DNA from: Atrina japonica
Lineage: Eukaryota; Mollusca; Bivalvia; Pterioida; Pinnidae
Direction: 5' to 3'
Assembly (NCBI GenBank): GCA_030159075.1
Contig: BROG01000458.1
Location: 308,501-372,500, forward strand
Length of the DNA: 64,000 nucleotides
The translations under genes and the position numbers were made by a program. Below the pieces are notes generated by a model that was not told the DNA's origin, did no database searches, and saw only the letters and a program-made list of their open reading frames with translations. Positions 59,543-64,000 of this stretch are shown here, one piece after another. How positions within the stretch are numbered: the first letter of the stretch is position 1; each line of letters starts with the position of its first letter.

Positions 59543-60618
59543 CTGAAAAACATAAAATACATTTTTCAACGCATTCTTTTTATTGGATTTTGTTGTTTTT
59601 TTTTCTATATTTTATGCCTTTTGTTTTTATGTATTATTATTATTATTATTATTATTTTTTTATTTTTTTTGCCGTTTTAAGCCATACTTTCAAACATGTT
59701 GATCCGGTCTGACTTTATTTGTGGGGTATAGAACCTGCTTACGATGTACTCGAACTTATCGACCTACCGCAGTTAAACCCGCAAACATTCTCACAATATT
59801 AGCTTAGATTTCAGCGCGGGTCAAAGCTGCGCTGACCAGCGTTGAGAGACTCCATGGTTTAAAGCGCTGTATTATAGCCATTAGGCCACGGAGACCACGG
59901 ATGCCACTTTCGTTTTAGTTTTAAAGAAACCAATGAGAAATAATTGTTTTGTGATAATGTAATGCTGTAATGATTTAAAAGATAAACATTTCATTCAACA
60001 TGTATTACACATAGGTGGAAAATTTATAAGGGTAAGAGATGGAAGATATCAACCTGCTGATAAATATTGTACTTATAACATGGATGATATATCTCTCGAC
60101 GTCGTAATTGAAATGGAGGTGCCTATACAAATGTCATTAGCTAGGGAAAAGTGTTCGCTGTGATGGGAAAAAACACATTTCAAGTTCGAAAACGTGTTCA
60201 ATTCTTTTGTCATATTTTGCAATATGAAAATCTATTCACTGAATAGATAAGCTCATACTAATTTGATCACAACTTCATATGAAATTATCAAACATTATGT
60301 AATTAGATACTTCCTTACAATGGAGAAATTATTAAATGCAAAACATCCAATGAAACCCTGATTCACAATTATTTAGAAATTTTTATTATTGGAAATGGAT
60401 ATCCGACATTAAAGAAATTAATTTAACAGAGATATTTGAAAAACCTCAATTTTGTATACGTTGGACAGGGTAAAATAAATTTTGGAAATTTACTTTAATT
60501 GTGCTTATGTAAATATTCTAGGGAGGAAGAGAATGCAACAGATAACGTTTTTTGAATATCATTTTATACAATAGATGTAATATGATATTGAAATAGATAT
60601 AAAAAATTGTTAACTTAC

Positions 60619-60710
60619 AGTCACCAAAGCACGCACTAGATGCTGTGAGGCTTTTAATTCCTAAATAGTACATACGATTGAGATATTTTGTCTTGAACTT
60701 CAGAAACCAT
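60619..60710 (-). CDS. Ectodomain exon B' (distal copy)
   Basis: Acceptor ATCACAG, donor GTAAGT. Encodes WFLKFKTKYLNRMYYLGIKS, then LTASSACFGD. Same length (92 bp) and phase as exon B at 51.9 kb. The differences are mostly substitutions with no frameshift, which suggests both copies are maintained as coding. Confidence 0.8.
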
Positions 60711-60959
60711 CTGTGATGATCGATGGATGCATGTGATGGAAAGACATATATGAACATATTAGCGGTAAAAAGAAATTGTGTACTGGAAAGTTAGATAAAA
60801 CATAAAAAGTATTCTGTGATCGTTCTTTATTCTTAAAGGCATAGTTTGATAAACTAAACGCGTGTTTGAGTACTCAATTTGTTAAATATTGATGGCCACA
60901 GCACGCTTTTCTGGAGTTTCGAGCCTAAACGACACCTGGTTAGTAATCGATTAGAATTT

Positions 60960-61450
60960 CTTGCATTCATTGACAGTATTCAATGTATTGAAACAGAAAA
61001 AACATTGGTTTTGGAATTAAATTTTGATTGAGAGATGCCTCGCATGATTGAAAATGATCGTTTGCGTGCTATTGGGATGCTGGAAGCTGGGATGTCTCAA
61101 AGCAATGTGGCAAGGCAGTTTGGAATTCATATTAACACTGTAAATATGAAGACGACATCAGCAAACTGAGCATCCCTGGGCATCGACAGAAAGGAATAGA
61201 TTGCGATAGGCGATCATCCGTCCTCGACGTCCTGCTATCCGTCCTGTTCTGCTTTGGCGTCACCATGTTGCGATGTTAGCGTGGTGTTGGAGGCATCGTC
61301 ATTCTGCAGCAGGACAACGCATGACCGCACACCGCACGCGTTTTAGTGACTATCTACAGCAGCAAAACGTGAATGTGCTACCCTGGCCTGCAACCTCACC
61401 GATGTATCGCCTATAGAACATGTTGGGGATGAAATGGAATGACGTATACG
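60960..61450 (+). pseudogene. Decayed Tc1/mariner transposase
   Basis: Lies in the intron between A' and B', opposite strand. Begins MPRMIENDRLRAIGMLEAGM, then SQSNVARQFGIHINTV (the paired-type helix-turn-helix of Tc1-like elements), then out-of-frame IRPRRPAIRPVLLWRHHVAM, QQDNA-like residues with ..AHRTRFSDYLQQQNVNVLPW and a final SP..YRL..NMLG. Large internal parts of the catalytic core are missing and several stops occur, so the element is dead. Confidence 0.85.
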
Positions 61451-61584
61451 CCAAGAGCCCCCCCCCCCCCTCCCCCTGTTTCGTTAGACATTTCTGGTTG
61501 TTCGTTATTGCGCATATGGCGGAACATTCCCCTGGCATTTCTGCATAATCTGATTCTAAACTACATAGTTTCTTTTTCCTCTAG

Positions 61585-61591
<7 letters not shown>

Positions 61592-61683
<92 letters not shown>

Positions 61684-61695
61684 TTACACTACTAC

Positions 61696-61784
<89 letters not shown>

Positions 61785-61785
61785 T
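61592..61785. repeat. (TA)n-(GT)n compound with a repeated GATTACACTACTACATT word
   Basis: TA about 60 bp, GT about 30 bp, GTGATTACACTACTACATTG, GT about 85 bp, then the same word again (61781-61800), consistent with an internal duplication of the GT tract and its flank. Confidence 0.95.
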
Positions 61786-62241
61786 TACACTACTACATTT
61801 GGAACTTGGATCATAAGGATGCAATCTGTGTTAATAAATCATATATCAAACATCCGTAATCACCATTCGAAAAAAATATAATTCAATTGTCATTATATCA
61901 GATAAATACTTTTCAATTGATATCGTTCAATTTATATTGAGTAATAAAAACCCTCGACTGATAGAATTAAGGCTATTTTACGACTCAATCACATTGAACT
62001 AGATTTGATTACTTTTGAATAAATAGAGAAAGGTAGGTTCCAATTTTCGGGAACGATTTAACTTACGGTTATAAATTATTTCCATTCCGTATACTAACAC
62101 GTATGACCTGCCAAAGAACGGAGACTGAAAGTCTTTCATAGTTCTTTTTAAGCGCTCGGCGAATAACTCTTTGTGCTTTCATAAAGAAGATATTTCACAA
62201 GTATTTTGATTTATCAGATAAGAATGTCAAACAATACTCAC

Positions 62242-62387
62242 TCATTACGAACATCATTAATCGTTATTTCATATGTTTTCAAACCATAAGGATCTTTTAA
62301 GTCACGCTTCGCTAACATTATCTTGCAATGTGTGTCTTCACAGAGCGACAATGTCCACATAGCTTTCCCGTAAATTGAAAATGCAAT
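62242..62387 (-). CDS. Ectodomain exon A' (distal copy)
   Basis: Acceptor TATCTTCAG, donor GTGAGT. Encodes IAFSIYGKAMWTLSLCEDTH, then CKIMLAKRDLKDPYGLKTYE and ITINDVRN. Homologous to exon A at 55.6 kb with an in-frame one-codon length difference (146 against 149 bp) and the same phases. Exons equivalent to D and E were not found between here and 64000 and probably lie beyond the window. Confidence 0.8.
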
Positions 62388-62399
62388 CTGAAGATAATC

Positions 62400-64000
62400 A
62401 GGAAATTAATTAGTTCATTCTTTTAAATGAATGCATCTACCTACACATCGATCTTATTGCGAAATTGGGAGAAATAGGAACAGGAATTATTCAGAAAAGC
62501 ATGCGAAAATACTATACCACAAACTATAGAGGCCAATGACCGCTTAAATGGACCAACATGAAATATCGGAAAAAGTTTTCTGATTCACACATTATACAAT
62601 TTCAAGAAATACTGATCAAAACTAGTGCATACATGCACTGCAATTGGTCAAAAATGATACAAACAACAAGACACAAAAACACACAGCTTCATTTCCTTTG
62701 TCAAAGCATTTCAGCGCTCTATATCTGATCATACATGCACAGCGCAATTTCTTTATCGATTCTATCTCTTTTCGTTTTCTGTCCTTTGTGTTTTGTTCAT
62801 TTAGTACCTGTAGGGCAACCTGTTTACCTTTTTGTGGAATGTTGTTAAACTTGAACCCATCTCAATACGTACCCATCTTGACTCGTATCCTCTTTGGCTA
62901 AGTCATGCCTACGCTTGACTGACTTTGTAAACAATACAATTGGAAGAGTCGCACCCATCATTATACTGACTCATACACAATAACGTAGGAATTATGGTCA
63001 CACCGATGACTTAATTTTCAAGCAAATAGAAAAACTACCCGAGCTCATTATTCTACGTACGAACCATACTTATCGGATCGAGGCTTTCGAGATTTCAGAA
63101 TTGTATTAGATCAAAGGACTACTAAGATAACTTCTGTTGCCGACACAACTACTGTAATTTGATAAATTGAATACACTTACTCCTTTATAAATATTCATTA
63201 GCTACGAGTGATTTCGGGCACTTAAAAGCACGGATAGTCAAGAGCATTCCAGACCGTGGTCTTACGACGATAGGGTGCTCATCGATATAAACATCTATGC
63301 ACAATCGGGGATACTAATTTTCTTTCTTTTTGAAACCTTTCTTGACCTGGACACGTTCAAATATTAAATAATAAAGCATAACGACATTAAATTTACACTG
63401 GCAAGAGTAGTCGTTCTTATTTGTTATCCAGTGGGAATAAAACGTTTTTCCGATAAAGATATCCATAACCGAAAATTCAGTAGAATCATCTGCAAGATAA
63501 CTAAAAGGTTAATCAGCCCCTCCATGTTTTGTGAATTGGACAATACCTCTGTCAGTGAAGTAATTCTGAATCCAACATTTAATTCATTTCCACAGATACA
63601 TGTAGTTGTATGTCATTTCAATACTAAACGGCACCATCGTAATCACCTAGTTGGTAAGAACATGTATACCTTGATTGATAAATCTACAATCAAAGAGCCG
63701 ATGGGCACGAGTAGATGAGCACCATTTAGCTTAAACATGGTTACGAGTCATCCAATTCATTTAGGTATGAGATGTGATGGGTACGAGATTACCTATATGT
63801 TGAACTTTTTCATCTGAGGTTACCTTGAATAATACGCAACACGGTCATATTTATTGTCCTTACCAGTAAAAATATTTTTATCTTCAAACTCAAATGACTT
63901 CAAAACAGAGAATGAGTTAATGTCGTAATTAATGGGAAGATAGTAACTTTATATGAATATTTTGCAAAGCTCATTATCATTTGAAGCTAAATTAACACCA
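62400..64000. other. No exon recognised upstream of A'
   Basis: Searched on the minus strand for counterparts of exons D and E and for a signal-peptide exon; none seen. A 95-codon plus-strand frame at 63431-63718 partly overlaps a reverse copy of the 8.5-kb repeat (63330-63470) and has no family likeness. Confidence 0.45.

Larger units (their letters stand above)
57500..59910. repeat. Three tandem segmental copies carrying exons C'1-C'3 and SINE pieces
   Basis: Each copy shares GAAAAACATTTC/AGGAACATTGC-type words, TTTGTTAACTTACATAC, CATTTACACA..TTTCT, AGAATATTCTTATAATCAAC, ATATTCTTAACTGTTTC and the exon. Minus-strand SINE sequence (TCGAACCTGCTCTGGCAACA, GGTCACAGAGGCC) lies between copies. 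Copy spacing is about 1020 and 774 bp. Confidence 0.85.

Noticed and set aside
61439..61881. Tyr-Ile and Cys-Val repeat open frames
   Set aside because: Read-through of TA and GT microsatellites.
62644..62901. 85-codon plus-strand frame
   Set aside because: No recognisable domain; overlaps a weak copy of the GTACGA repeat; no splice partner.

Overview
This is an AT-rich, repeat-dense animal genomic window. The gene structures have many short exons, canonical GT/AG introns and long introns. tRNA-derived SINEs, palindromic MITE-like elements, microsatellites and decayed DNA and retro-transposons are abundant. The repeat style and the sparse exons suggest a lophotrochozoan, most likely a bivalve mollusc. 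That is inference; no species can be named from this sequence alone.

Two gene loci can be supported, both on the minus strand. At 12716-13177 lies one coding exon that looks like the first exon of a GABA-B-type (class C) receptor: signal peptide, Asn/Ser-rich linker, then the start of the ligand-binding lobe. The rest of that gene was not found. From about 62.4 kb down to 36.07 kb lies an ALK/LTK-like receptor tyrosine kinase, reconstructed here exon by exon. It has cysteine-containing ectodomain exons, a transmembrane exon at 51078-51242, a juxtamembrane exon with an NPNY motif, kinase exons from the glycine loop (46.8 kb) to subdomain XI (36.4 kb), and a terminal exon whose stop codon is at 36068-36070. 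Nearly all exon junctions agree in phase.

Three things about the kinase locus stand out. First, the only exon found in the catalytic/activation-loop position (40575-40705) is damaged: Cys replaces the HRD Asp, the LAAR and DFG parts lie in different frames, and there is an in-frame stop. Second, two ectodomain exons are present twice (62.3/60.7 kb and 55.6/51.9 kb), with matching phases. Third, between these copies sit three tandem copies of a short exon that resembles the start of the transmembrane exon. Each ends at the same stop before any membrane segment, which suggests soluble receptor forms.

The introns hold a decayed pogo/Tigger-like transposase (52.07-53.75 kb), a decayed Tc1/mariner transposase (61.0-61.45 kb), a tandem array at 45.1-45.8 kb, and several foldback elements. 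The rest (1-12.7 kb and 13.2-36 kb) is essentially non-coding: SINEs, minisatellites, MITEs, a rearranged reverse-transcriptase retroelement at 20.2-21.5 kb, a tandem array at 21.55-23.2 kb, and stretches where nothing can be recognised.
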